The notes: generated from the sequence alone by a model not told the origin. Shown: positions 18,945 through 26,629, numbered from the stretch's first letter. The stretch: DNA of 64,000 nt from Streptomyces cacaoi (GCF_006539165.1 NZ_BJMM01000012.1:124001-188000); one strand, 5' to 3'. Numbers and translations are program-made.

Positions 18945-19155
18945 GCGGGCTCCCCAGCGTGGTGATCATGACGACGAACTGGTGGGCGATGTCCTCGGCT
19001 GCCCCGACCGTGAACTGCTGGTCGAGGGCGTACTCGCGTACCTCGGCCGCGGCCTTGGTGATGGAGTTGTAGATGTCCACGAGGGAGGCGAGCTCGGCTG
19101 CGACGATGTCGATGCCGTTGCCCCTCATCAGGTTCATGAACTCGTCGTCGCGCAT
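18937..19155 (-). CDS. small helical phage protein, unknown function
   Basis: 72 residues from the ATG that follows GGAGCCTACTG. Mostly helical, with hydrophobic spacing (DIVAAELASLVDIYNSITK and AEDIAHQFVVMITTL). The ATG shares one base with the stop of the transglycosylase gene (TGATG). No family recognised. Confidence 0.6.
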   Translation of the reverse strand: MRDDEFMNLMRGNGIDIVAAELASLVDIYNSITKAAAEVREYALDQQFTVGAAEDIAHQFVVMITTLGSPRD

Positions 19156-19733
19156 CAGTAGGCTCCGTTCACGTTGTCGATGGATCCGTAGGTGTGGGCC
19201 GCGTAGTTGCACGCGGCAGCGATGTTCGCCACCGGGTCGAACACGTCCCCCGAGGTGCCGGGTACGTGGTAGGCGCGGAAGGTCGGCTGTATTACCTGGA
19301 GCAGGCCCTTGGACGGCACGCCGTTGCGGGCGTTGGTGTCCCAGTTGTTGACCGCGGTGGGGTCGCCGCCGGACTCGCGGATGATGTTGCGGCGGATGCC
19401 CTCGTAGCTGCCGGGGATCCCGTGCTGCCGCATGATGCTGAGCGCCTGCCGGATCCAGCCGTCCAGGTTGTTCGGGTAGCCCGGGGCCGACCGCTTGTGT
19501 GGTGCGGCTGGGCGGCTGGCCCGCCCCTTCTTCTGCTGGCGAGTCTCCGCAGCTTTGCGCTCGGTCGTCTTGCGGAGCTCGGCCACCTTCCGGTGGTGCG
19601 CCTGTCGGCTCGCCTGGCGGCGGGCCTGTTCCTGGGCCAACAGCAGCGCCGCTTGGTCGGCTTGGTCCTGGAGGGCGTGGGCCTGGGGTTGGCTCGTGGC
19701 CAGCACGGCGACGAGGACGGGCACTTCGATCAA
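19155..19733 (-). CDS. SLT-type lytic transglycosylase-like secreted protein
   Basis: 192 residues from TTG 19733, which overlaps the thyX stop (TTGA). A short hydrophobic signal-like start (VPVLVAVLATSQPQAHA), a Gln/Arg/Lys-rich coiled linker (about 25-80), then a soluble-lytic-transglycosylase-type domain: NIIRESGGDPTAVNNWDTNA carries the catalytic Glu, followed by GVPSKGLLQVIQPTFRAY and ANIAAACNYA. It would cleave peptidoglycan between MurNAc and GlcNAc. Its place in an early operon, far from the lysis cassette, is unusual. Confidence 0.85.
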   Translation of the reverse strand: MIEVPVLVAVLATSQPQAHALQDQADQAALLLAQEQARRQASRQAHHRKVAELRKTTERKAAETRQQKKGRASRPAAPHKRSAPGYPNNLDGWIRQALSIMRQHGIPGSYEGIRRNIIRESGGDPTAVNNWDTNARNGVPSKGLLQVIQPTFRAYHVPGTSGDVFDPVANIAAACNYAAHTYGSIDNVNGAY

Positions 19734-20461
19734 GCGTGCCCCGTCCCTTCGCCGTCGCCGCGCTCGTCCTGGGCGGGGTTGTCGGTGGAGAAGTCCTGGA
19801 AGGTCGCCGGTGCGAGGATCTTGAGGTGCCGGAGGAGCGTGCTCGCGAGCTCGCGTATCTCGGCGTCGGCGGCTTCGTGGAACCGCTTGGCGATCACCTC
19901 GCGCCAGGCGCGCATGTTGCCGGTGACGATCAAATCGACGGGGGCCGCGTTGGGCAGGATGCAGCGTGCTGCCTCGCGGGCTTCCTTGCGTTTGAGCCCC
20001 CGGGCCCGGAGGCCCTCGGTGAGGTCGGTGTAGTCGGCCACGGCCCGGGTGTACGCGTCGCGGATGACTGCTTCCTCCGTGCTGCCCTTCTCGACGGCCG
20101 GCGGGATGACGGGGGTGGTGCCGGAGTAGTCGATGTAGCGCTGCGAGTTGATGGAGAAGGACAGGTGGCGGTGCCGGGTGAGCTCGGCGAGCAGTGCGCG
20201 GCTGACGCCCTCGACGAAGAAGGTGGCGCTGGCGTGCTCCAGCACGCTGTAGTGCTGGTGATCGATGATCTGCTTCAGATAGCCGGCGTTGTCCGTGGTG
20301 TGGGGGTTGCGCCGTTGCCAGGACCGGTAGCAGTTGCGTCCCGACATCTCTGCGAGTTCGTCTGCGGGGGCTACGTCCTGTGTCACCGAGTGCGGGATGT
20401 AGCCGGCCAGTTCGGCGGTCGCGGTGTCGAAGGCGGTGTGGGCTATGGGGAAGACGTGCAA
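19730..20461 (-). CDS. thyX: FAD-dependent thymidylate synthase ThyX
   Basis: 243 residues. The ThyX signature RHRHLSFSINSQRY (residues 96-109) is intact, together with EHASATFFVEGVSRALLAELTRHR before it and NMRAWREVIAKR later. Makes dTMP from dUMP using methylene-tetrahydrofolate and FAD. It works with the phage dCMP deaminase and NrdJ to supply dNTPs. A terminator hairpin lies upstream of its start, so it may have its own promoter or depend on antitermination. Confidence 0.95.
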   Translation of the reverse strand: MHVFPIAHTAFDTATAELAGYIPHSVTQDVAPADELAEMSGRNCYRSWQRRNPHTTDNAGYLKQIIDHQHYSVLEHASATFFVEGVSRALLAELTRHRHLSFSINSQRYIDYSGTTPVIPPAVEKGSTEEAVIRDAYTRAVADYTDLTEGLRARGLKRKEAREAARCILPNAAPVDLIVTGNMRAWREVIAKRFHEAADAEIRELASTLLRHLKILAPATFQDFSTDNPAQDERGDGEGTGHA

Positions 20462-20488
20462 GGGCTCGCTCCTCGGTCGGGGGTGCCT

Positions 20489-20518
20489 CGGGGCCCGGCG
20501 GTATGTGGCCGGGCCCCG
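20489..20518 (-). terminator. hairpin between the 20531 gene and thyX
   Basis: A perfect 11-bp stem CGGGGCCCGGC (20489-20499) with GCCGGGCCCCG (20508-20518) and an 8-nt loop, directly after the 20531 stop. Confidence 0.7.
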
Positions 20519-20530
20519 TTGGTGTGCGGT

Positions 20531-21022
20531 TCAGCGGACCCACTTGATGAAGTCGCAGCCGCTGGGGTCGCGGTAGTCGGCGACCTTGATGGCGCACTTG
20601 TAGGCGCGGTTCGGCTGGCTGGGGTTGAACTTGTTGGTGCCCCACTCGGTGTAGGCCGAGGGGTTTCCGCACTTGCACAGCGGGCCCTCGCCGGTGGGCT
20701 GCTGGGTGGGCTTGTTGCTGTTCTGGGCCGCGGGCTTGGCCTGTCCCTTGTACTGGGCCCGGGTGTATTCGGCCGCCTTGGTGGCGAGGTCGATGAGGCC
20801 GGCTTCCTGCATGGCGACCAGGAGGTCCCTGCCCCGTTCGGCTGTCTCCTGCGCCGAGGCCCCGTAGACCGTGGGTGTCAGCCACTCGGCTTCGTAGCCG
20901 GGTGCCGCCTTGAGTGTGAATCCGATCTTGTAGGGGTTGGGTGCGGAAGCCGGCGCGGGCTGGGTGGTGGCGGCGGGCTCGGGGGCGGGGGCAGTGGCGA
21001 AGGGGTCAGCGTAGGCAGTCAA
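20531..21022 (-). CDS. zinc-ribbon-like phage protein, unknown function
   Basis: 163 residues from a TTG placed 6 bases after GGAG. A Pro/Ala-rich start, a central region with YKIGFTLKAAPGYEAEWLTP, a basic linker, then a C-terminal cysteine set (CKCGNPSAY, YKCAIK, GCDF) that could bind zinc. Its place between NrdJ and ThyX and the C-terminal zinc ribbon suggest a nucleic-acid-binding role such as a single-strand binding protein. That is inference only. Confidence 0.6.
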   Translation of the reverse strand: MTAYADPFATAPAPEPAATTQPAPASAPNPYKIGFTLKAAPGYEAEWLTPTVYGASAQETAERGRDLLVAMQEAGLIDLATKAAEYTRAQYKGQAKPAAQNSNKPTQQPTGEGPLCKCGNPSAYTEWGTNKFNPSQPNRAYKCAIKVADYRDPSGCDFIKWVR

Positions 21023-21030
21023 GCAGTTCT

Positions 21031-21042
21031 CCGTTTGTAAAG
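21031..21042 (-). promoter_or_regulatory. stoperator-like box 2 (variant)
   Basis: Leftward strand CTTTACAAACGG, one change (TTTACA) from the common box. It overlaps the ribosome-binding region of the 20531 gene. Confidence 0.5.
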
Positions 21043-21060
21043 CGTGCAGCGAAAAATAAG

Positions 21061-21081
21061 ACGGGAGTTCGAATCTCCCGT
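21061..21081 (+). other. orphan tRNA T-arm-like hairpin
   Basis: ACGGGAG TTCGAAT CTCCCGT forms a perfect 7-bp stem whose 7-base loop matches the tRNA T-loop consensus TTCRANY, and GTACACC follows as an acceptor strand would. No matching 5' acceptor, D-arm or anticodon arm could be found upstream, so it is not a complete tRNA gene. It lies in the gap between nrdJ and the 20531 gene. Confidence 0.5.
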
Positions 21082-21107
21082 ACACCTTCAGAGTGTCAAT
21101 CTGATAT

Positions 21108-21120
21108 CCGTTTGTCAAGT
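21108..21120 (-). promoter_or_regulatory. stoperator-like box 3
   Basis: Exact leftward ACTTGACAAACGG just downstream of the nrdJ stop. A second TTGACA follows after 10 bases, in the same spacing as at box 6. Confidence 0.65.
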
Positions 21121-21123
21121 AGG

Positions 21124-23115
21124 TCAGATGGGGCACGCCCCGGTGGCGCATGCCTCTTCGAATCCGGACTCCACGCTCTCTTCCCCGAGGGCCGTCACCA
21201 GGTACTCGTACTGCTCCTTGGTCAGGCGCTGGTACGGGGACTGCGGGCGTGCCGCCTCCGGGAACAGCGTCGTCCCCTTCAGCTTCGGTCCGTACCGGCG
21301 CAGGGCCCGCTCGATGGCCTCGACGCTGACGGCCTCGGGGTCGAAGTTGACCGTGTAGCTGACGGCGTTGTCGGCCCACATCTCTTGGTACACCTTCTGG
21401 ATCTCAAGGTGCTCGTCCAGCGTCATCTCCGGAGCGGACCGCACCTTGTCCTCCTCAACGAGATCGAGGATCGGATCGCGTGTGGGGATCTCGACCACCA
21501 TCGTGTTCGGCGCGTAGATGCATGGCTCGACCTTGTAGCCCTTGGCCCGGTACTCCTCGATCTGCCGGGCCTCGTCCGGCTCGATGGAGGAGAAGCGAAT
21601 CCGGCGCAGAAAGTACGGCGAGAAGATCGGGTGGATGCCCTCGCCCGAGACGCCGGCCAGCTTGCTGATGCTGCCCGTCGGCGCGACGGTTCGCTTCTTG
21701 ACCGGCACCGGGATGCGGAGCTGGTGCGCGTACTCGATGGCGGCCTGGTCCACGGCCGCCGCGTATTCGCTCAGGTCCCAGGCGAGGTCGTTGAGGTCCT
21801 CGGTGTAGGCGGCGCGGTACTCGGCCACACCGAGGTGGCCGACGCCGATGCGGCGGTTGCGCTGGATGACGGTCTGCGACTTGAGGTCCTCGACCATCGC
21901 GTGGGTGGCTCGGATGAGGAAACGGGTCATCAGCCGGTGTGCCTCCTTCACCTGGGTGAGCGAGGGGAAGTCCCTCCCCGGCTCCACGAAGGCGGCGAGG
22001 TTCACGTGTCCCAGGCAGCACGGTTCCCACGCGTTCAGAGTGATCTCTCCGCACGGGTTGGTCGACGTGGGTGCAGTCGGCTCTCCGAGGGCTGACAGGC
22101 TGCTGTTCCAGATGCCGGGCTCCCCGTTCTGGTGCATGCCCTGGGCGATCTGCCGCAGGATGCGGCCACTGGTGCTGTCCGGCTTGCCGAGCTGCTTGAA
22201 GAAGGCGTCGTCCACCTCAACGGAGATGTTGGTGGTCCAGTGGCGGGACGGGTCGCTCTTGCTGCGGATGAACGCTTCGATCTGCGGGTCTGCCCAGTGC
22301 ATGATGCTCATGCGGGCGGAGCGGCGGACACCGCCGGAGACGATGCACTGGGCGATCTGGTGATCGATGTCCATGGCGTCCAGTCCTGTCAGCCGGCTGC
22401 CCACCTTGCGGTTGAGGATCCGGCCCACCTCGACCAGGAGCCGGGCGAAGGGCGCCGGGCCGCTGGCCGTGCCTCCGAAGGTCCGCAGGGCGGCGCCTCG
22501 CTCGCGGACGCGCGAGACGTCGTAGACGCGGTTCTCGTGCTCGGTTGCCGGGTCGTGGGCGTTGCGGATCAGGTCCTCCAGCGCGGTGGCCCACCCTTCC
22601 CGAGAGTCCTCCACCGGGTAGGCGCCGGCCCACTCGGGGCTGTACTCGGACGAGAGGAGTCCTTCGGCCTGCAAAGCCGAGTAGTCGGGGTGGTCTTCGC
22701 GGCAGACGATATGCACCACGGTGGGGCGCGCGACCGCGGGCAGCACCGACAGGTGGGTGTTGCTGTAGTTGGTGCCCACTCCGCCGCCTTCGGCCAGGCG
22801 CGAGAGGGTGAAGGAGAAGTGCGCGGCCGGGTCGGCGTCCCAGCCTGAGTGCCAGCAGTTGTTGAGCGCGTAGTCGCTGGCGCCGGCGCTCTTGAGGTGC
22901 CGGCCTGCGGGGAGCAGCCGGAAGGTCTGGATCAGTTCGATGAGGCGGTCCCGCTCGCCGGGCTCCACGTGCTCCGGGCCGACCATGGCAATGTTGCCGT
23001 CGACGACGCGTGCCACGGTCTCGGGCCAGGTCTCCTTGGAGCCGTCGGGCTTGGTGCGGGAGTAGGTGCGGCGGTAGACGGTCTCGGCGGTCGTGTTCTT
23101 GAAGTGGTTGGTCAT
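21124..23115 (-). CDS. nrdJ: adenosylcobalamin-dependent (class II) ribonucleotide reductase
   Basis: 663 residues. Substrate-site cysteine Cys87 (NNCWHS), the finger-loop motif NPCGEI with catalytic Cys355 and Glu357, and a partner cysteine in EPCCLGHV, followed by VKKRTVAPTGSISKLAG, mark the class II fold. There is no N-terminal ATP cone. The C-terminus ends ATGACPI with a cysteine pair (CATGAC) for thioredoxin-type re-reduction. It converts ribonucleotides to deoxyribonucleotides using host B12. ATG 23115 is preceded by AAGGGGCG. Confidence 0.93.
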   Translation of the reverse strand: MTNHFKNTTAETVYRRTYSRTKPDGSKETWPETVARVVDGNIAMVGPEHVEPGERDRLIELIQTFRLLPAGRHLKSAGASDYALNNCWHSGWDADPAAHFSFTLSRLAEGGGVGTNYSNTHLSVLPAVARPTVVHIVCREDHPDYSALQAEGLLSSEYSPEWAGAYPVEDSREGWATALEDLIRNAHDPATEHENRVYDVSRVRERGAALRTFGGTASGPAPFARLLVEVGRILNRKVGSRLTGLDAMDIDHQIAQCIVSGGVRRSARMSIMHWADPQIEAFIRSKSDPSRHWTTNISVEVDDAFFKQLGKPDSTSGRILRQIAQGMHQNGEPGIWNSSLSALGEPTAPTSTNPCGEITLNAWEPCCLGHVNLAAFVEPGRDFPSLTQVKEAHRLMTRFLIRATHAMVEDLKSQTVIQRNRRIGVGHLGVAEYRAAYTEDLNDLAWDLSEYAAAVDQAAIEYAHQLRIPVPVKKRTVAPTGSISKLAGVSGEGIHPIFSPYFLRRIRFSSIEPDEARQIEEYRAKGYKVEPCIYAPNTMVVEIPTRDPILDLVEEDKVRSAPEMTLDEHLEIQKVYQEMWADNAVSYTVNFDPEAVSVEAIERALRRYGPKLKGTTLFPEAARPQSPYQRLTKEQYEYLVTALGEESVESGFEEACATGACPI

Positions 23116-23131
23116 CAACGCCCCTTGGCTT

Positions 23132-23689
23132 TCAGTGGTTGGTGTTCATCGCGGCGGTCAGGGCCGAGACGGCTTCGGTGACGCGTGCCCAGGGGACGCG
23201 GGCGTGGCGCCGACGTTGGTCGGGCCACCGGTAGAGGGCGCCGAGGGCGAGCTGGTGCTCGGCAGACAGGCGCCGGAATCCGCGTGCGAGGTCCGCCTTG
23301 TCAGCGAGGGATACCGAGTCGGGATTGCGGTAGTCGCGGTGGGCCTTGGGCTGCTGGCCCTGCTCCTCGGTGGGCAGGAGGTATCCGGACTCCAGCAGGC
23401 ACCACACGTCGATGGGCTGGTAGGTGGCGGCGGCCGGGCCGAGTCGCCGGTCCGCGTCGACTCGCCGGGCGATCGCCTCGGCTCGCCGGGCGAGTGCACG
23501 CAGCGCGGTGGGCCTGTCCGATGTCAGCGCAGCGTGCATGCGCTCGGCGGCGGCTTCGCTGGCGAGGTAGGTGTCCATGATGGCGGGGGCGATCTCGTCC
23601 GCCCGGATGGTTCCGTACCAGGTTCGGGAGACGCGGGCTGCCGCATCACCTGCTGCTTCGTAGAGGGTGTCCCACTGATCGGGACTCAT
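23132..23689 (-). CDS. phage protein of unknown function, helical, basic
   Basis: 185 residues from ATG 23689, which follows GGAAAGG; the box at 23703 lies just upstream. The C-terminal third (LARGFRRLSAEHQLALGALYRW) loosely resembles the helix-turn-helix part of sigma-like proteins, but this is not convincing. High Arg/Ala content suggests nucleic-acid contact. Position between the metallophosphoesterase and NrdJ gives no clear role. Confidence 0.6.
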   Translation of the reverse strand: MSPDQWDTLYEAAGDAAARVSRTWYGTIRADEIAPAIMDTYLASEAAAERMHAALTSDRPTALRALARRAEAIARRVDADRRLGPAAATYQPIDVWCLLESGYLLPTEEQGQQPKAHRDYRNPDSVSLADKADLARGFRRLSAEHQLALGALYRWPDQRRRHARVPWARVTEAVSALTAAMNTNH

Positions 23690-23702
23690 GTAAATAGCCT
23701 TT

Positions 23703-23715
23703 CCGTTTGTCAAGT
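23703..23715 (-). promoter_or_regulatory. stoperator-like box 4
   Basis: Exact leftward ACTTGACAAACGG in the 27-base gap between the metallophosphoesterase stop and the 23689 start. Confidence 0.65.
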
Positions 23716-23716
23716 C

Positions 23717-24526
23717 TCAGGCGGCAGCCACGAACTGCCCGTTGCGTGCGCGTCGCAGGGCGCCGTACCGGTCCCCTTCGACAACGAAGGAGCCGTCCTT
23801 GCGGACGTCCACGGCCACCGGGCTCACGTCGTACTGGCCCACGTACAAGATGCCGAAGCCTGCCTGCCAGTTGGCCACGCCTCCGACTCCGAGGTACTGC
23901 GCCTTGCTCGCGTCCATGAGGTTGCCGACCTCGAAGCCCCACCGGGTGACCGGCTCGCCACCGACGTATCCGGCGGTGTGCCGGCGCACGCCGAGCCGGT
24001 GGGTATGCCCCATGACGACATTCACGCCCGCCTTGGCCGCGTGGTTGTAGGCCGAGGTGCCGGCGATCTGGGACATGCCCTTGATCTCGTGGCCGTGGAT
24101 GAGGACCGTGTCGGGGCCGACCTTGTAGAAGGACGGGACGTGCTTGACACCGAAACCATCGAAGTCGAGCAGTTTGGAGAAGTGGAAGGCGTCTGAGAAC
24201 TCCGCCAGAGCGGGGGCGTTCTGCGCGAGGTACACGCGGGGCCTCTCGTCGTGGTTGCCTTCGAGGATGCCCAGCGGCCCGTCGTAGACCTTGCGCAGCG
24301 GTTCGAGGAACACCCGCTTCGCGGTCTCGGAGTCACGCATGACGGCCTGCTCGAACTCCCCGCGGGTGCCCTGGTTCCAGCGGCTCGGCGTGGGGTAGTC
24401 GACGAGGTCACCGATCTGGAAGACCTCGTCCGGCTCGTAGGCCCCGATGAACTCCAGGACGTTCTTCAACGCCCGGCCGTCGTGGTACGGAATCTGGGTG
24501 TCGCTGATGACGACCACGCGCTTCAT
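23717..24526 (-). CDS. calcineurin-like metallophosphoesterase
   Basis: 269 residues with the metal-binding blocks in order: ISDTQIPYHD, FQIGDLVDY, LEGNHDERPRVY, LIHGHEIKG and VMGHTHRLGVRR. The first block has Gln where many members have His (DTQ rather than DxH). These enzymes hydrolyse phosphodiesters or phosphomonoesters. In phage early operons they are thought to act on nucleic acids or nucleotides, so the role here is open. ATG overlaps the preceding stop (ATGA). Confidence 0.88.
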   Translation of the reverse strand: MKRVVVISDTQIPYHDGRALKNVLEFIGAYEPDEVFQIGDLVDYPTPSRWNQGTRGEFEQAVMRDSETAKRVFLEPLRKVYDGPLGILEGNHDERPRVYLAQNAPALAEFSDAFHFSKLLDFDGFGVKHVPSFYKVGPDTVLIHGHEIKGMSQIAGTSAYNHAAKAGVNVVMGHTHRLGVRRHTAGYVGGEPVTRWGFEVGNLMDASKAQYLGVGGVANWQAGFGILYVGQYDVSPVAVDVRKDGSFVVEGDRYGALRRARNGQFVAAA

Positions 24527-25032
24527 GCCCGCACCCCCTGAACGCGCTGCTTCTCACGCCCGATGTACCAAGCGGCCTTCTCCAGATCCTGGAGCTCGGT
24601 GTCCGGGTCCTTGAGGCCGGCGCGAGCGAGGTACTTGATCGCGTTGCCGCGGTTGAAGTTCATCTGCTCGGTGAGCTGGATGACCTCGATGCCGCGGTAG
24701 CTCGTGTAGTGAGCGGGATGCTTCACCGGGTCGTCAACCTGTCGTCCGTTTGTCAAGTGCTCGTCGTCGAAGTCGGCTTCACGGGCCTGTGACTCGGCGC
24801 AGCAGGCGAGGCCCTCCCGGTGTGGACACGGCTGACACGGATCGTCCTCGAAGGCGGACAGCCTCAGTTCGTCCCCGGCGAAGGCGAGACGTCCACCGCC
24901 GTCGAACTCGACGAGATAGGGGTAGGGGTGGTCCTCGACCGCCACCACGCATCCGGTGCGGCCTGCGTACATCCGGGCCGCGAGCGTCCTGGGGTTGCTC
25001 ACCGTCACCCAGTCGTTCTCTACGAACGCCAT
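24523..25032 (-). CDS. DUF3310-containing protein
   Basis: 169 residues, ATG after GGAAGGTG. The N-terminal ~60 residues look like a small beta-barrel (NDWVTVSNPRTLAARMYAG). A cysteine cluster follows (CQPCPHREGLACC). The C-terminal part matches DUF3310 (HPAHYTSYRGIEVIQLTEQM then GNAIKYLARAG and LEKAAWYI), a small domain common in phage replication regions. A recurring box falls inside the reading frame at the junction of the two parts, so this may be a fusion of two once-separate genes. Confidence 0.8.
   Translation of the reverse strand: MAFVENDWVTVSNPRTLAARMYAGRTGCVVAVEDHPYPYLVEFDGGGRLAFAGDELRLSAFEDDPCQPCPHREGLACCAESQAREADFDDEHLTNGRQVDDPVKHPAHYTSYRGIEVIQLTEQMNFNRGNAIKYLARAGLKDPDTELQDLEKAAWYIGREKQRVQGVRA
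24746..24758 (-). promoter_or_regulatory. stoperator-like box 5 (inside a gene)
   Basis: Exact leftward ACTTGACAAACGG, in frame within the DUF3310 gene where it encodes the residues HLTNG, immediately before the DUF3310 domain. Confidence 0.55.
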
Positions 25033-25037
25033 GTTCT

Positions 25038-25727
25038 TCACCTTCCGATTTTCGAGAGGATCGCCTGCACTCCGTGGCGGCGATAGCTCTGGTTCACGTC
25101 CGTGCCCGGCTCCATCGTGATGATCAGCCCGTTGGGGACACGGGAGGCGACGAAGTCGGCGAACTCGCGACCGGGTCTGTCCCCTTGGGCGAAGATCCAT
25201 ACGCGCCTGAACCCGCGGAACGCCTCGGTGAAGTGGTCCTTCCAGCCGTGCACCCCACCGACCCCGACACTCGGGACGCCGCACATCTTCAACGTCCACG
25301 TATCCGGCTCGCCCTCGACGACGGACATCTCCTCTGTGGAGTCGAGGACGTCGACCGGGTTGTAGAGCCGGTGGGTGTCCCCCGGCATGGACATCATCTT
25401 GCCGTGCCCGTCGTGCTGCTCGTCCTCCAGGAACGCGCCGTCGTCCCCCTTGACGCACGCGTCGCGGACACAGCGGAACCGGATGCCGGCCACCGACCAT
25501 TCACCCGTGACGCCCCGGCGCATGTACGGGACGGACAGGCAGCCGCGGTACGCCTCAAGTCCTGAAGGTACCTCTGCGCCGACGTAGCCCAGCCCCAGAC
25601 TGGGAAGCCGTTCCGGGTCGATCCCCCGGTGTGCCAAATACTCTTCGCCCGGGGAGCCGTGGAGCTGGGAGCGGAAGGCTGTCGTCGCCTTCCACAGAAA
25701 GCGCCGCTGCTCTGCGCTTTGCCTCAA
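25038..25727 (-). CDS. DNA primase, C-terminal (TOPRIM) part
   Basis: 229 residues if started at TTG 25727. The sequence carries the primase core: HGSPGEEYLAHRGIDPERL, RFRCV, and the TOPRIM-like VVEGEPDTWTLKMCGVPSVG with its catalytic Glu, then IFAQGDRPGREFADFV with the metal-binding Asp. It overlaps the zinc-finger half by 173 bases in the +1 frame. It is made either by frameshift from the upstream half or by re-initiation at the TTG. Together the halves form a DnaG-type primase. Confidence 0.85.
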   Translation of the reverse strand: MRQSAEQRRFLWKATTAFRSQLHGSPGEEYLAHRGIDPERLPSLGLGYVGAEVPSGLEAYRGCLSVPYMRRGVTGEWSVAGIRFRCVRDACVKGDDGAFLEDEQHDGHGKMMSMPGDTHRLYNPVDVLDSTEEMSVVEGEPDTWTLKMCGVPSVGVGGVHGWKDHFTEAFRGFRRVWIFAQGDRPGREFADFVASRVPNGLIITMEPGTDVNQSYRRHGVQAILSKIGR

Positions 25728-25986
25728 CGAACCCGATTCCTTCCTGCTTCATGATGATGCTGTATGCCGAGCCTTTGAAGCCGCACGCCTGGCAGTTCAC
25801 CGCCCCGAGCTCGTAGTTGACCGAGGCCGAAGGCCGGGAGTCGTCGTGCTGGGGGCTGGGGCATGTACACGAGATCCACCCGCTGCGCTTCGGTGGCGCT
25901 TCCCACTCCGGGAAGTAGTGCGCCAGGACGGCTCGGATGGGGCCGGGCTCAGCGCCGGGGTGCCGAGGCTGCCCGAAGGTGCTCAT
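25555..25986 (-). CDS. DNA primase, N-terminal zinc-finger part
   Basis: 143 residues, ATG behind GGTGAGG. The CHC2-type zinc finger is visible: WISCTCPSPQHDDSRPSASV, then NCQACGFKG. The homologous region ends near IGFVEAKRRAAAL, after which the frame yields Pro/Arg-rich sequence up to the stop. The conserved reading passes into the +1 frame that encodes the TOPRIM half, so the last ~45 residues are probably not part of the primase. Confidence 0.85.
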   Translation of the reverse strand: MSTFGQPRHPGAEPGPIRAVLAHYFPEWEAPPKRSGWISCTCPSPQHDDSRPSASVNYELGAVNCQACGFKGSAYSIIMKQEGIGFVEAKRRAAALSVEGDDSLPLPAPRLPGRRVFGTPGDRPGTASQSGAGLRRRRGTFRT

Positions 25987-26128
25987 CGACCCTCACCTCT
26001 ACCGGGAAGTGCCGTCCGGCCTGGGACATCAGGTGCCAGGTCGGGTCGAGCTGATGTGGCTCGATGCGGTCGAGTCGCTGGGACCTGCCCGTTCGTCGGG
26101 GTCCCGCGGAACGTGACGTCGTGTCCAC
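25949..26128 (-). CDS. possible small basic protein overlapping the primase start
   Basis: 59 residues from GTG 26128 with GAGG 7 bases upstream; rich in Arg and His. It overlaps the primase start by 38 bases, which is long for this operon, and no family is recognised. It could be a chance frame in the 130-base gap between primase and endonuclease VII. Confidence 0.3.
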   Translation of the reverse strand: MDTTSRSAGPRRTGRSQRLDRIEPHQLDPTWHLMSQAGRHFPVEVRVDEHLRAASAPRR

Positions 26129-26151
26129 GTCTGTGCCTCACTTTCAGGTTG

Positions 26152-26619
26152 TCAATCAGCTATCCGTTTGTCAAGCGCCGGAGAGGTGTAGCCGCGCTTC
26201 ATCGGCGCGCTGCCTACGTACACCTCTCGCCCGAGGATGCGCGTCGCCGGGTGGGAGTCGAGGTAGTCGGCGGCCCGGCGCAGCAGCGCTGGGTCATCGC
26301 GAGCAGCGGTGAGCAGTCGGCCGTTGCACCGCCGGCACAAGAGGCCGCGCACGACACCGCTTCGGTGGTCGTGGTCGACGGACAAGCGCTGCCGGCGGGT
26401 GCCGTCGCAGATCGCGCACCGACCTTGCTGTCCCGCGACAAGGGCGTCGTACTCGCCGGGGCCCAGGCCGTAAACAGCCTGCACGCGTGCCGCGTGACTC
26501 GCCTGGCTACGCGACTTGCGCTTGCACGTGGCACAGATACGCCCCCGCTTACCGGCGAAGAACCGTTCAGCCCGGTTGCGCTCACACCGCGCGCAGCGGC
26601 GGTATCCCTTCCGTGTCAT
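26152..26619 (-). CDS. recombination endonuclease VII-like nuclease
   Basis: 155 residues from ATG 26619 behind AGGGGGG. An N-terminal zinc pair (CARCERNR, CATCKRK) precedes the endonuclease VII core CAICDG, LSVDHDHRSGVVRGLLC and RRCNGRLL, a His-Me finger nuclease that cleaves Holliday junctions and branched DNA before packaging. Its last codons (ALDKRIAD) are written across the recurring box at 26164, so the box lies inside the gene. Confidence 0.88.
   Translation of the reverse strand: MTRKGYRRCARCERNRAERFFAGKRGRICATCKRKSRSQASHAARVQAVYGLGPGEYDALVAGQQGRCAICDGTRRQRLSVDHDHRSGVVRGLLCRRCNGRLLTAARDDPALLRRAADYLDSHPATRILGREVYVGSAPMKRGYTSPALDKRIAD
26164..26176 (-). promoter_or_regulatory. stoperator-like box 6 (inside a gene end)
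   Basis: Leftward GCTTGACAAACGG, followed 10 bases later by a second TTGACA. It covers the final codons of the endonuclease VII gene. Confidence 0.6.
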
Positions 26620-26629
26620 CGTCGCCCCC

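Noticed and set aside
21000..21095. A complete tRNA gene around the T-arm hairpin
   Set aside because: No 5' acceptor strand able to pair with GTACACC, and no D-arm or anticodon arm, exist on either strand at suitable distance.
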